Below the pieces are notes generated by a model that searched no databases, was not told the DNA's origin, and worked only from the letters and a program-made list of their open reading frames with translations. A stretch of 64,000 nucleotides of DNA, from positions 231,668 to 295,667 of the forward strand of contig NZ_JALJRY010000013.1 of the NCBI RefSeq assembly GCF_024519455.1, read 5' to 3'. Of this stretch, positions 16,942-25,229 are shown piece after piece. The translations under genes and the position numbers were made by a program. Within the stretch, counting starts at the first letter, position 1, and every line of letters begins with the position of its first letter. Origin of the DNA: Streptomyces sp. STR69 (GTDB lineage: Bacteria; Actinomycetota; Actinomycetes; Streptomycetales; Streptomycetaceae).

Positions 16942-17774
16942 GCACCGTCCGGATCGCGGCTGCGGCCGCCCACTTCGGCCGCGACCTGGAGTTCGACCTC
17001 GCGCGTGTCGGCAAGCTCATCGACGACGCCCGCGGCAACGGCGCCGGACTGCTGGTGCTGCCGGACGCCGCCCTCGGCGGTTACCTCTCCGACCTGCGCC
17101 ACCCCGATCCCCAGGCGCTGCCTCCGGCGCTCAAGCCGGACGACCCGCTGATCCTCCAAGTCGCCCGGCTGGCGGCCGAGATGGTGGTGTGCGTCGGCTA
17201 CTGCGAGGACGGCGGGACCGAGCGCTACAACGCGGCCGTGTGCGTCAGCGGCGACGGCGTCCTCGGCCGGCACCGCAAGGTGCACCTCCCGGCCGGTGAG
17301 GTCGCCGCGTACTCGGCCGGCGACCGCTTCGACGCCTTCGACACCCCGGTCGGCCGGATCGGCATGCTCATCGACTACGACAAGACCTTCCCGGAGTCGG
17401 CCCGTTCACTGGCCCTGGACGGCGCCGAGATCCTCGCCTGTCTCTCCGCCTGGCCCACCAGCATCACCAACCGCGCCCCCCGCATGGCCCAGGACCGCCA
17501 GGCCCGCCTCTTCGACCTCTACGACCAGTCCCGCGCCGCCGAGAACCAGGTCGTCCTCGCCTCCTCCAACCAGACCGGCGCCATGGGCGGCATGCGCTTC
17601 CTCGGCCAGGCCAAGGTCGTCGGCCCCGGCGGCGACATCCTCGCCCGCACCTGGTCCAAGGCCGGTCTCGCCGTCGCCGAGATCGACGTCGCCGCCGAGA
17701 CCGACCGCGCCCGACGCGTCCTGCGGCACCTGGACGAGCGCCGCCCCGACGCCTACCGGGAGACCCGCACGTGA
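16938..17774 (+). CDS. Nitrilase-fold paralogue with a lost catalytic triad (probable pseudoenzyme)
   Basis: Product of 278 residues, clearly homologous along its length to the adjacent nitrilase and co-translated with it (ATGA overlap). The catalytic Glu is Asp43 (LPDAALGGY), Lys114 is kept (HRKVHLP) and the nucleophile Cys is Asp146 (MLIDYDKTFPE). The fold-defining residues around these sites are otherwise conserved (YNAAVCVSGDGVLG, ENQVVLASSNQTG), and there is no frameshift or stop. Without the thiol nucleophile it cannot do standard nitrilase chemistry. It may be a structural or regulatory partner of the active copy, since nitrilases oligomerise, or it may have new activity. The downstream glycosyltransferase start overlaps its stop (GTGA). 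Confidence 0.9.
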   Translation: MSTVRIAAAAAHFGRDLEFDLARVGKLIDDARGNGAGLLVLPDAALGGYLSDLRHPDPQALPPALKPDDPLILQVARLAAEMVVCVGYCEDGGTERYNAAVCVSGDGVLGRHRKVHLPAGEVAAYSAGDRFDAFDTPVGRIGMLIDYDKTFPESARSLALDGAEILACLSAWPTSITNRAPRMAQDRQARLFDLYDQSRAAENQVVLASSNQTGAMGGMRFLGQAKVVGPGGDILARTWSKAGLAVAEIDVAAETDRARRVLRHLDERRPDAYRETRT

Positions 17775-18856
17775 AGATCGCCCTGCTCAGCTACTCCACC
17801 AGGCCGCGCGGCGGGGTCGTCCACACCCTCGCCCTCGCGGAGGCCCTCGCGGCCCTGGGCGAGGACGTCACGGTGTGGACCCTGGGCCGGGGCGGCGACG
17901 TGGGTTTCTTCCGCCCGGTGGACCCGGCGGTACGGCTCCAGGTCGTGCCGTTCCCGGACGGCCCGCCCGAGGAGACCGTCGGCGCACGCGTCCTGCGCTC
18001 CATCACGACCCTCCGCACCGCGTTCGACCCCACCCCGTACGACATCGTCCACGCCCAGGACTGCATCAGCGCCAACGCGGCCGGCCGCTGCGTCCGCACC
18101 GTCCACCACCTGGACCACTTCACCACCCCCGAACTGGCCGCCTGCCACGAGCGCGCGATCGTCGAGCCGTTCGCGCACCTGTGTGTGTCGGAAGCGGTCG
18201 CGGGGGAGCTGGCCGAGGGCTGGGGCATCGAGGCGCGGGTCATTCCCAACGGGGTGGCATACGACCGCTTCGCCGTCACCGACCGGGCCGCGCGGGCGAG
18301 TTGGCGCTCCCGTCTCGGCCCGTACGTCCTCACCGTGGGCGGCATCGAGCCCCGCAAGGGTTCCCTGGACCTCCTGGAGGCCTACGCCCTGCTGCGCGCC
18401 GCGCGTCCCGATGTCCGACTGGTGATCGCGGGCGGCGAGACCCTCTTCGACTACCGCGACTACCGGGCGGGGTGGGAGGCGCGGGCCGCCGAACTCGCCG
18501 TAGAACCGGTGGTGTTGGGGCAGGTCGCGGAGGACGAGCTGCCGTCTCTGGTCGGGGCGGCGGAGGTGTTCGCGTTCCCGTCGCTGAAGGAAGGGTTCGG
18601 GCTCGCGGCCATGGAGGCGTTGGCGGCGGGGGTGCCATTGGTCGTGCGGGATCTGCCCGTGCTGCGTGAGGTGTTCGGGGCCGCCGCGCGGTTCGCCGCC
18701 TCGCCCGAGGAGCTGGCCACGGAACTCGGTCACGCCCTCACCGTCGAAGACCCGGCGCGACAGGCTGCCGGGCGGGAGCTGGCCGCCCGGCACACCTGGG
18801 ACACCGCGGCCCGAGGCCACCTCGACTTCTACCGGTCCCTCAACTCACCTGTCTGA
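17771..18856 (+). CDS. Glycosyltransferase, MSMEG_0565 family (GT4-like)
   Basis: GT-B fold glycosyltransferase of 361 residues. The N-terminal half has KIALLSYSTRPRGGVVHTLA and DIVHAQDCISAN. The C-terminal nucleotide-sugar domain has TVGGIEPRKGSLDLLEAY and the EX7E region FAFPSLKEGFGLAAMEALA, typical of GT4. This subfamily is found at the end of actinobacterial and cyanobacterial Nit1C clusters, which suggests that the product may be glycosylated. The GTG start overlaps the stop of the nitrilase paralogue by 4 bases. No signal peptide, so it acts in the cytoplasm. Donor and acceptor are unknown. Confidence 0.88.
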   Translation: MKIALLSYSTRPRGGVVHTLALAEALAALGEDVTVWTLGRGGDVGFFRPVDPAVRLQVVPFPDGPPEETVGARVLRSITTLRTAFDPTPYDIVHAQDCISANAAGRCVRTVHHLDHFTTPELAACHERAIVEPFAHLCVSEAVAGELAEGWGIEARVIPNGVAYDRFAVTDRAARASWRSRLGPYVLTVGGIEPRKGSLDLLEAYALLRAARPDVRLVIAGGETLFDYRDYRAGWEARAAELAVEPVVLGQVAEDELPSLVGAAEVFAFPSLKEGFGLAAMEALAAGVPLVVRDLPVLREVFGAAARFAASPEELATELGHALTVEDPARQAAGRELAARHTWDTAARGHLDFYRSLNSPV

Positions 18857-18922
18857 GCACAGGCGTTGACACCTTGTGCGATCCGCGTCACGGTGAGGGC
18901 CCGTAGCGCTCGGAGGTCGCCC

Positions 18923-20098
18923 ATGGCTCCGCTCCCGTCCGATGCCGGTCTCGTCGAACGCGTACGGGAGTTACAACCCCTGCTCCGTGACAGCGCGTTG
19001 CGCACCGAGCAGGAGCGGCGGGTGACGGCCGAGGTGGTGTCCGCGCTGACGGACGCCGGGGTGTACCGGATGAACGTCCCACGGCGGTACGGCGGTTACC
19101 AGAGTCGGCTGAGCACTCAGGTCGAGGTGCTGAGCGAGATCGCCGCCGGATGCGGTTCGACCGGTTTCATGGCGCTGATCCAGGCGGGGTGTTCCTATAT
19201 CGCCGCGCTGTTCCCGGACGAGGCGCAGGACGAGATCTTCACCGGCCCGGACGTGCGGGTCGGCGGCACGCTCATCCCGGACGCCGTCGCGGTGGCGACG
19301 GACGGCGGCTATGTCGTCAACGGCACCTCGGGCTTCGCCACCGGCTGTCAGAACGCCGACTGGCATCTGCTGACGGCCCGGGTCGAGTCCGACGGCGGGC
19401 CGCCCGAGGTGCTGTGGACCGCAGTGCGGATGTCGGATCTGGAGATCCTCGACGACTGGTACGTGTCGGGGCTGGCGGGCAGCGGAAGCAACAGCGTCGT
19501 GGCACGGGACGTGTTCGTGCCCGCGCATCGCATCCTGCCCGTGGGGCAGTTGCTGGGCGGCGGCTTCCCCTCCAAGGCCAACGCCGACGACCCCTTCTAC
19601 CGGATGCCGGTCCTGATGCTGTTCTGCGCCTGGACGGCGCCGAACGCGCTGGGCCTGGCGCGGGCGGCCCTCGCGGAGTTCACGGAGCGCATCCACCGGC
19701 GGGGCATCACGTACACCTTCCACGAGCGGCAGTACGAGGCGGGCGTCACCCATCTCCAGCTCGCCGAGGCCGCGTTGAAGATCTCCTGCGCGGAACTGCT
19801 GACCCGAGAGTTCGTCGCCCGGATAGAGTCCGCGGCCGAGCACGGCGAACCGTACACACAGGAGCAACGGGCCAGGATCCGCGCGCAGAGCGGCTATACG
19901 ACCCGGCTGTGCAAGGAGGCCGTGGACCTCATCGCGTCCGCGTCGGGCGCGTCCTCGCTGCACCGGGACGTCCCCGTCCAGCGGGCGGTACGCGATCTGC
20001 ACGCGCTCAGCCTGCACTCCTTCGTCAACCCCACCACCAACCTGGAGCTGTACGGCCGGGTCCTCTCCGGACTCGACGCGGGCACCCCCTTCCTCTGA
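18923..20098 (+). CDS. Acyl-CoA dehydrogenase-fold flavoprotein (monooxygenase-like)
   Basis: Product of 391 residues with the acyl-CoA dehydrogenase fold in the branch that also holds FMNH2-dependent oxygenases (HsaA/DszC-like). Diagnostic parts are YVVNGTSGFATGCQNADWHL and LAGSGSNSVVARDVFVPAHR in the middle beta domain, then a helical C-terminal domain with ASGASSLHRDVPVQRAVRDL. ATG 18923 has CGGAGG seven bases upstream; a start at 18866 lacks this. It lies 66 bases after the glycosyltransferase on the same strand, so it may be the last gene of the Nit1C operon. It could hydroxylate or dehydrogenate the cluster metabolite, but it is not a standard member, so the link is tentative. Confidence 0.82.
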   Translation: MAPLPSDAGLVERVRELQPLLRDSALRTEQERRVTAEVVSALTDAGVYRMNVPRRYGGYQSRLSTQVEVLSEIAAGCGSTGFMALIQAGCSYIAALFPDEAQDEIFTGPDVRVGGTLIPDAVAVATDGGYVVNGTSGFATGCQNADWHLLTARVESDGGPPEVLWTAVRMSDLEILDDWYVSGLAGSGSNSVVARDVFVPAHRILPVGQLLGGGFPSKANADDPFYRMPVLMLFCAWTAPNALGLARAALAEFTERIHRRGITYTFHERQYEAGVTHLQLAEAALKISCAELLTREFVARIESAAEHGEPYTQEQRARIRAQSGYTTRLCKEAVDLIASASGASSLHRDVPVQRAVRDLHALSLHSFVNPTTNLELYGRVLSGLDAGTPFL

Positions 20099-20102
20099 CG
20101 GC

Positions 20103-20624
20103 TCAACCCTGGGACGCCAGCCAGGCCGCGGTGTCCCGGGGGTGGGCGAACCGGAGTGCGGTGAGCGGAGCGAAGCGCGGGTCGTTCGTCCGGCGCTCGA
20201 TCTCGCGGCGCCGGCCCGCGTGCTGGGACCAGGCCCACCAAGCCGGGTGCTCGCGGCTCAACCAGCCCGCCCAGGTCTCCCTGTTGCCTCCGAAGATGCG
20301 CTCGCGGGTGACCGTGCGCCACAGGGAGCGGCGCAGGACACGCGGCATGATCACGCGTCTCCCATAGTCCAGCCAGAGCACCGTGTCGGCCTTCTCCCAG
20401 AGCAGGTCGCGGACTTCGGGCGAGCCGATCGAGTCGACGATCCAGCGGGGCTCGGCGGTGAGCCGCAGAACATCGTCGGTCAGGGCCTCGTTGACGGCCC
20501 AGTCGGGGCCGGTGAAGTAGAGGGCGTCCATCTCGTGGTACGGCAGCTTCAGCCGCTCGCTCACGCCCCGGGCCAGCGTGGACTTGCCCGCGCCCGTCGC
20601 CCCGACCACCAGGATCCGCTCCAT
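20103..20624 (-). CDS. P-loop nucleotide kinase-like protein (adenylate kinase/FlaR type)
   Basis: Small cytosolic P-loop protein of 173 residues. Walker A GATGAGKST is at about 8-16, followed by a substrate-binding strand (YHEMDALYF), WIVDSIGSPEVRD and the basic lid-like segment LDYGRRVIMPRVLRRSLWR. This is the pattern of the small kinases annotated as adenylate kinase or 'DNA topology modulation' FlaR-like proteins, which are common in Streptomyces without a proven role. ATG 20624. It converges with the flavoprotein at 20098 and is divergent from the ADP-ribosylglycohydrolase gene at 20681. Confidence 0.75.
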   Translation of the reverse strand: MERILVVGATGAGKSTLARGVSERLKLPYHEMDALYFTGPDWAVNEALTDDVLRLTAEPRWIVDSIGSPEVRDLLWEKADTVLWLDYGRRVIMPRVLRRSLWRTVTRERIFGGNRETWAGWLSREHPAWWAWSQHAGRRREIERRTNDPRFAPLTALRFAHPRDTAAWLASQG

Positions 20625-20680
20625 CCACGCACCCTAACTACCATGTGCGAAGTCCACCGATCATTAACAGGAGCCCCACC

Positions 20681-21616
20681 ATGAGCGGTCCGCAACACGC
20701 CCACGCCTCCCTGGACGGGCTGGTGACGGGCGACGCCTTCGGGGACAGCTGGTTCACCCGGTCCGACGAGCCCGCCGAGGAGTTGTGGGCCGCGCGGGAA
20801 CTGCGGCCCGCGCCATGGCTGTGGACGGACGACTCGGCGACGGCGTTCGTCCTGTTCGCACATCTGGTGGCCCATGGGGAGGTACAACCGGACTCGCTGG
20901 CAAGGGAGTTCGCCGCCGAGTACGAGCGGGAACCGGGGCGCAAGTACGGCCCCTCCATGCACGGTGTGCTGCGCCGAATCGGCGAGGGCGAGGACTGGCG
21001 GGCGGTCACCACGGGGCAGTTCGGCGGGCAGGGGTCCTACGGCAACGGCGCCGCGATGCGGGTCGCCCCGCTCGGCGCCTGGTTCCGGGACGACCCGAAG
21101 GTCGCCGCCGAGCAGGCCCGGCTCTCCGCACTGACCACGCACGCCCACCCGGAGGCCGTCGCGGGGGCGGTGGCCGTGGCGGTCGCCGCCGCGCTGGCCG
21201 CCGCCGGTGCGGGTCAACAGGCCCTGCCGCGCGCCGAGTTCCTGCGGGAGGTCGCCTCGCACGTGCCGGACGGCGACGTCCGCTCCCGTCTGCTGGTGGC
21301 AGCGGGCTTCTCCGCGCGGACGTCCGTGCGGCACGCGGCGTCCGTGCTGGGCTCGGGGACGCTGATCTCGGCTCCGGACACGGTGCCGTTCGCCCTGTGG
21401 TCGGCAGCGGGGCATCCCGACGACCTGCCGGAGGCCCTGTGGCAGACCGTCGCCGGGTGGGGCGACCGGGACACGACGTGCGCGATCGTGGGCGGTGTCG
21501 TCGCGGCCCGCACCGGCACCGGCGGCATCCCGTCGGCCTGGCGGGAGGCCCTGGAGGCGATCCCCGCCTGGAGCGGTTGGGACCCGCGCGCGGCGGTCCG
21601 CCGGGCCGGCGTGTAG
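20681..21616 (+). CDS. ADP-ribosylglycohydrolase family protein
   Basis: Product of 311 residues from the ARH/DraG-like family, which removes ADP-ribose from proteins or small acceptors with binuclear magnesium. Motifs in order are GLVTGDAFGDSWF near the N-terminus, WTDDSATAFVL (metal-binding DD), GSYGNGAAMRVAPLG, TTHAHPEAVAGAVAVA and the late GDRDTTCAIVGGVVAA. This is the full motif series of an active enzyme. ATG 20681 has CAGGAG ten bases upstream; starts at 20645 are weaker. No signal peptide. It may reverse host or phage-related ADP-ribosylation or act in NAD metabolism; context gives no clue. Confidence 0.88.
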   Translation: MSGPQHAHASLDGLVTGDAFGDSWFTRSDEPAEELWAARELRPAPWLWTDDSATAFVLFAHLVAHGEVQPDSLAREFAAEYEREPGRKYGPSMHGVLRRIGEGEDWRAVTTGQFGGQGSYGNGAAMRVAPLGAWFRDDPKVAAEQARLSALTTHAHPEAVAGAVAVAVAAALAAAGAGQQALPRAEFLREVASHVPDGDVRSRLLVAAGFSARTSVRHAASVLGSGTLISAPDTVPFALWSAAGHPDDLPEALWQTVAGWGDRDTTCAIVGGVVAARTGTGGIPSAWREALEAIPAWSGWDPRAAVRRAGV

Positions 21617-21631
21617 GCGGGGCGGTGACCG

Positions 21632-22049
21632 TCAGCCCAGGACCGTTCCCGAGTTCTTGTCGTTGACGGGCCGCAGCCTGGAGAAGGTGCTCAGGTCGAT
21701 GGTGTGGCCCGGGCAGGGAGCAGGTCGGGACCCTTCCATGGGACGACCACGGTGTACGGCTCCGGTGCGGACACCTTCTCCAGGTCGACGTCGGCGATGT
21801 CGAGGGCGAGCCCGTTGCCGGGCTTCGCCATCCACTTCAGCGAGTACAGGACGTCGCGAGCATCGGCCGCAGCCGGCCGCCCCTGCGCGGTGGTCCGGTC
21901 GGCCCGGCCGACGCCGGGACCGGCTGCCGCCCGCACGCGGCGAGCGGGGCACCGCCGGCCAGCAGCGTCCCGGCCGTGGCGGCGCCCCGCAGAACGGAGC
22001 GCCGGGTTCGGCTTTCAGGAAGTGTGACATCACGGCAGGGGACAGGCAT
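21632..22049 (-). pseudogene. Remnant of a family 5 (peptide-type) solute-binding lipoprotein gene
   Basis: Three pieces of one gene lie in different frames. ATG 22049 begins a Tat/lipoprotein signal (RTRRSVLRG, hydrophobic stretch, PLAACG). In the next frame follows DVLYSLKWMAKPGNG with EPYTVVVPWKGPDLL, typical of peptide/nickel-binding proteins in the region after the signal. A third frame gives the tail ending at the stop at 21632. The normal length is about 500-550 residues, so most of the gene is deleted and at least two frameshifts are present. The neighbouring condensation and glycohydrolase genes are unrelated. No transporter permease or ATPase genes remain nearby. Confidence 0.7.
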
Positions 22050-22102
22050 TCAACACGTGATGCGTAATTCCGGGCTGCGGCGCATCACCTGTCGTGTACG
22101 GG

Positions 22103-23500
22103 CTAGAGACGCACGGGCAGTGCCCGCCGGGCCACCGAGACGAGGTGCTCCCCCACCAGCTCCATGCACAGCCGCATGTTCTTGTCCGCGATGACGTTGT
22201 CCGGGATACGGCAGGCGAACTGCAGGCCTTCGTGGACCCGGGTCACCCACGCGCACACCTGGTCGCCGTACGACACCCGGATCAGCCCGTACGCCTTCAG
22301 CTCCTGCCAGCGCTCCGAACCGGGCAGGGCGCGCGAGTCGACGTAGGAGACGATCGAATACAGGTCGGGGGACGTGGGCCGGAAGTCGGCGCCCAGCAGG
22401 CGCAGTACGCGGGCGATGGGCATACGGGCCAGCGAGCGGTTCTCGCGGAGGGTGGCGCGGACCATCCGCAGGGCGTCGTCGAAGTCCGTCGCCCGCTCGA
22501 TGGGGATCTCGATCGGCGCGCCGCCCACGTACCAGCCGACGGAGTCGGCCCAGCGGGACTTGGCCCGGGTGTGGAAGGGCACGACGGTGCGGTACACGTC
22601 GAGGCCGCTGATCTCGCGGGCGGCGAGGGCGACGGCCGCCAGCACACCGACGAGGCTTCCGCCGTACGGGCGGCAGTATGCCTCGAAGGCCGCCGCCTCC
22701 GTGTCGTCGGTCAGCATCTCCTGGAGGAACTTCTGTGTGGGCAGCGGCCCTTGGGGGTCGAGGCCGAGGTCGACGGGGAAGTTCGGCAGTTTGCCGTCGC
22801 AGCGGGCGATGAACTCGCGCCAGCGGGAGACGACGGTGTGCGTGTCGTCGATCAGGTCGGCGTCCGTGCGTTCGCCCGCGCAGAAGTCGATGTAGCTGGC
22901 GACGGGCGCCGCCTGGACCGTCTTCCCGGCGAGCCCGGCCTCGTACAACTCGTGCACCTCGCCCGCGATGCGATGGAGCGAGTAGGCGTCGACGTTGCTG
23001 TGGTCGAACGCCAGGTACACGCTCGTGCAGTCCTGCCGAACGACCGCGGCGAAGAGGAAGTTGGGCCAGGTGAGCGCGTCCGCCGCGACATCGAAACGGT
23101 CCTGCAGATACCGGGTCAGAGTCCCCGCGTCCGCGAACTCGCCCACGTCCTCGCGGTGCAGGGCCACCGCGTCGGCGTCCAGGGTGAAGCGGCGCATCTC
23201 GTCACCGGCCCACCGGAAGCCGCTGCGCAGCGTCTCGTGCCGGAGCATCCAGGCCCGCAACGCGCCCTGGAGAACGTCGAGTTCGATCCTCCCCGGCATG
23301 TCGAAGGCGGTACCGAGCCAGGTCGGCACGAACAGCCCGTCCTCGCGCACCGAACGCGCCGTACGGATATGGGACTCCTGCACATACGCCGGTGGCCGCA
23401 CGTCGTCGGGAAGCACCCGCGCCGCTCCTACGGCCGTCGGGTGCAGCGTCCACTCGACGAGTCGTCCGGGACGGATCTCGCACCGCTGAAGGTCACTCAT
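22103..23500 (-). CDS. Stand-alone condensation-domain protein (NRPS C-domain/acyltransferase fold)
   Basis: Product of 465 residues made of a single condensation domain (two CAT-like lobes) without adenylation or carrier domains. The active-site motif HHxxxDG appears as FDHSNVDAYSL, keeping the second His and the Asp but changing the first His to Asp and the Gly to Ala. The C-terminal lobe shows VGWYVGGAPIEIPI, equivalent to the usual floor-loop region. Such free-standing proteins act as acyltransferases, ester or amide synthases, or PapA-like enzymes. ATG 23500 is supported by GGAGAG upstream; starts further up have none. No carrier protein or NRPS gene is visible within the window, so the partner is unknown. 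Confidence 0.82.
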   Translation of the reverse strand: MSDLQRCEIRPGRLVEWTLHPTAVGAARVLPDDVRPPAYVQESHIRTARSVREDGLFVPTWLGTAFDMPGRIELDVLQGALRAWMLRHETLRSGFRWAGDEMRRFTLDADAVALHREDVGEFADAGTLTRYLQDRFDVAADALTWPNFLFAAVVRQDCTSVYLAFDHSNVDAYSLHRIAGEVHELYEAGLAGKTVQAAPVASYIDFCAGERTDADLIDDTHTVVSRWREFIARCDGKLPNFPVDLGLDPQGPLPTQKFLQEMLTDDTEAAAFEAYCRPYGGSLVGVLAAVALAAREISGLDVYRTVVPFHTRAKSRWADSVGWYVGGAPIEIPIERATDFDDALRMVRATLRENRSLARMPIARVLRLLGADFRPTSPDLYSIVSYVDSRALPGSERWQELKAYGLIRVSYGDQVCAWVTRVHEGLQFACRIPDNVIADKNMRLCMELVGEHLVSVARRALPVRL

Positions 23501-23672
23501 GCGCACAGGGCTCTCCGTTCGCCTGCCCACGGGAGGCCGCCGGGCACCACTGTCGATCCATGCCTCCATGCCGCTCGGGCACCGCTCACTGCATGCGGAG
23601 ATCAACGAGCGGGATATTCGGAAAGCAACGCTCTGGAACCCGCCGTTCCGAAAGAGAGTGGATCAAAGGGGA

Positions 23673-24506
23673 TCAGAGGGGGGTGGTGGCGCATACGGCG
23701 ATGACCGCCAGGGTGGTGTAGGGCATCGTGAAGCTGCCTCCCAGGGCGTCGACGGCCAGGCCGACCTCGCCCAGAATCTCGGCCAGTTGGCCGGGGCCGA
23801 GGCAGGTGAGGCCGCCGGTCGTGGGGAGGAGGTCCAGCCACTGGTCGCGCGTGTAGGACCGCTCCCAGTCGAATCGCGACTGTTCCGGGTCGTGGAACTG
23901 TCCGGTCTCGCGGATCTTGTCGGCGACCTTCGCGTACGCCGCCTGGTACATCTCCAGCGGGCGGCGGGCCGACCCACCTCTGAACGGCGAGTCGGGCACC
24001 ACGCGCCGGTAGGCAGTGGCGAAGGGTTCGGCCACCTCGGCGGGCGGCTCGTACACATGCCCGAAGATCGCCAATCGGGCGTTCGGGCGCAGCACTTGGG
24101 CGGCTTTCACGGCACCGGCGACGGGGTCCACCCAGTGCCAGGACTGGGCGGCGGTCACCGCGTCGAACGTACGGCCGTCCGGTTCCCAGGCCTCGAAGGT
24201 CGTCACCTCGACCGGCAGGCCGCGGGACCGGGCGAAGTCGGCCATGCGCGCATCCGGCTCCACGCCGAGCACGGTGCAGCCGACGGCCTGGAACTGGCGG
24301 GCGGCGATGCCGGTGCCGCAGCCCACGTCGAGCACGTCGGGCACGTCGGTTCCCGGGCTCCCGGCGACGACCTGGGCCACCAGGTCATCGGGGTAGCCGG
24401 GGCGAGCCTGGTCGTAGCGTTGCGCGTCCGCGCCGAAGGACTCGGCCATCTGTCGGGCCTGATGGAGTGGGGCGGGCTCCGGCTGTTCTCGCGGTAAAGT
24501 GGGCAT
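23673..24506 (-). CDS. Class I SAM-dependent methyltransferase
   Basis: Rossmann-fold methyltransferase of 277 residues. Motif I is DVLDVGCGTGIAARQF (about 57-72), followed by the acidic residue of LGVEPDARM, motif post-I DAVTAAQSWHWVD, and a C-terminal substrate lobe. The pattern YDQARPGYPDDL at the N-terminus is typical of the ubiquinone-methyltransferase-like group common in actinobacteria. It is divergent from the TetR gene at 24579, with a palindromic operator in the 72-base gap, so it is probably repressed by that regulator. Substrate unknown. Confidence 0.88.
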   Translation of the reverse strand: MPTLPREQPEPAPLHQARQMAESFGADAQRYDQARPGYPDDLVAQVVAGSPGTDVPDVLDVGCGTGIAARQFQAVGCTVLGVEPDARMADFARSRGLPVEVTTFEAWEPDGRTFDAVTAAQSWHWVDPVAGAVKAAQVLRPNARLAIFGHVYEPPAEVAEPFATAYRRVVPDSPFRGGSARRPLEMYQAAYAKVADKIRETGQFHDPEQSRFDWERSYTRDQWLDLLPTTGGLTCLGPGQLAEILGEVGLAVDALGGSFTMPYTTLAVIAVCATTPL

Positions 24507-24518
24507 GCGTTCACCTTA

Positions 24519-24534
24519 GTGGGCAAGCGCCCAC
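24519..24534. promoter_or_regulatory. Palindromic operator between methyltransferase and TetR genes
   Basis: GTGGGC-AAGC-GCCCAC is a perfect inverted repeat with a 4-base spacer. It lies 13 bases before the methyltransferase start and 45 bases before the TetR start. A related but weaker element (AAGTGGGC ... CACCTT) overlaps 24498-24516. TetR regulators usually bind such sites to repress themselves and the divergent gene. Confidence 0.6.
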
Positions 24535-24578
24535 AAGCCAATGGGTGCCAGCGAACTGGCGCGGGAGAGGATCCACAA

Positions 24579-25181
24579 GTGCCGACCGGGGTGCACCTTC
24601 GTGATGCGCGGCAGCAGCTGTTCGACGCCGCCGAACGCGTACTGCTGCGGGACGGCCCGAACGGGTTGACCAGCCGGGCCGTCACCGATGAGGCGGGCTG
24701 CGCCAAAGGCGTCCTCCACCGGCACTTCACCGACTTCGACGCGTTCCTGGCCGAGCTCGTTCTCGACCGGGCCGCGCAGTTGGAGACGCAGGCTCAGGCG
24801 CTGCGCGACTCGGCCGGAACCGGCAGCGTCGCCGACAACCTCACCGACGCACTGACCACCTTGTTCGGACCGGTTCCGGTGGCGATCATCCCGCTCATCA
24901 CCTTCCGGGACGAATTGCGCGCACGGCTGCGGCAGGCCCGGCCCGGAGGCGGCATCGCCATCCTGGCCCAGGTGACGACGGCGGTCTCCGCCTATCTGGC
25001 CGACGAGCGCGCGAGGGGCCGTATCGCGGCCGACGCCGACATCGACTCGCTCACCCTCTCCCTGGTCGGGGGCGGGCACCTCCTGTTCGCCGACCGGGCC
25101 TCGGACCCTCCGACCACAGCAACCGTCGGCAAGCTGGTGACCACGGTGCTCGCCGACGTCGTACAGCGGCGGCCACGCTGA
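24579..25181 (+). CDS. TetR-family transcriptional regulator
   Basis: Repressor-like protein of 200 residues. The N-terminal helix-turn-helix spans about 8-55 (LFDAAERVLLRDGPNGLTSR, then DEAGCAKGVLHRHFTDFDAF). The C-terminal ligand-binding helices follow and are less conserved. GTG 24579 has GGGAGAGG eight bases upstream; the frame is open to 24519 but that start lies inside the operator. It is divergent from a methyltransferase, so the ligand may be that enzyme's substrate or product. The gene ends 48 bases from a convergent unknown gene. Confidence 0.87.
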   Translation: MPTGVHLRDARQQLFDAAERVLLRDGPNGLTSRAVTDEAGCAKGVLHRHFTDFDAFLAELVLDRAAQLETQAQALRDSAGTGSVADNLTDALTTLFGPVPVAIIPLITFRDELRARLRQARPGGGIAILAQVTTAVSAYLADERARGRIAADADIDSLTLSLVGGGHLLFADRASDPPTTATVGKLVTTVLADVVQRRPR

Positions 25182-25229
25182 ACCTGGCGTGCAGCGCTGC
25201 TGGTTCGCGAGATCCGGCCACTGGGTGGG

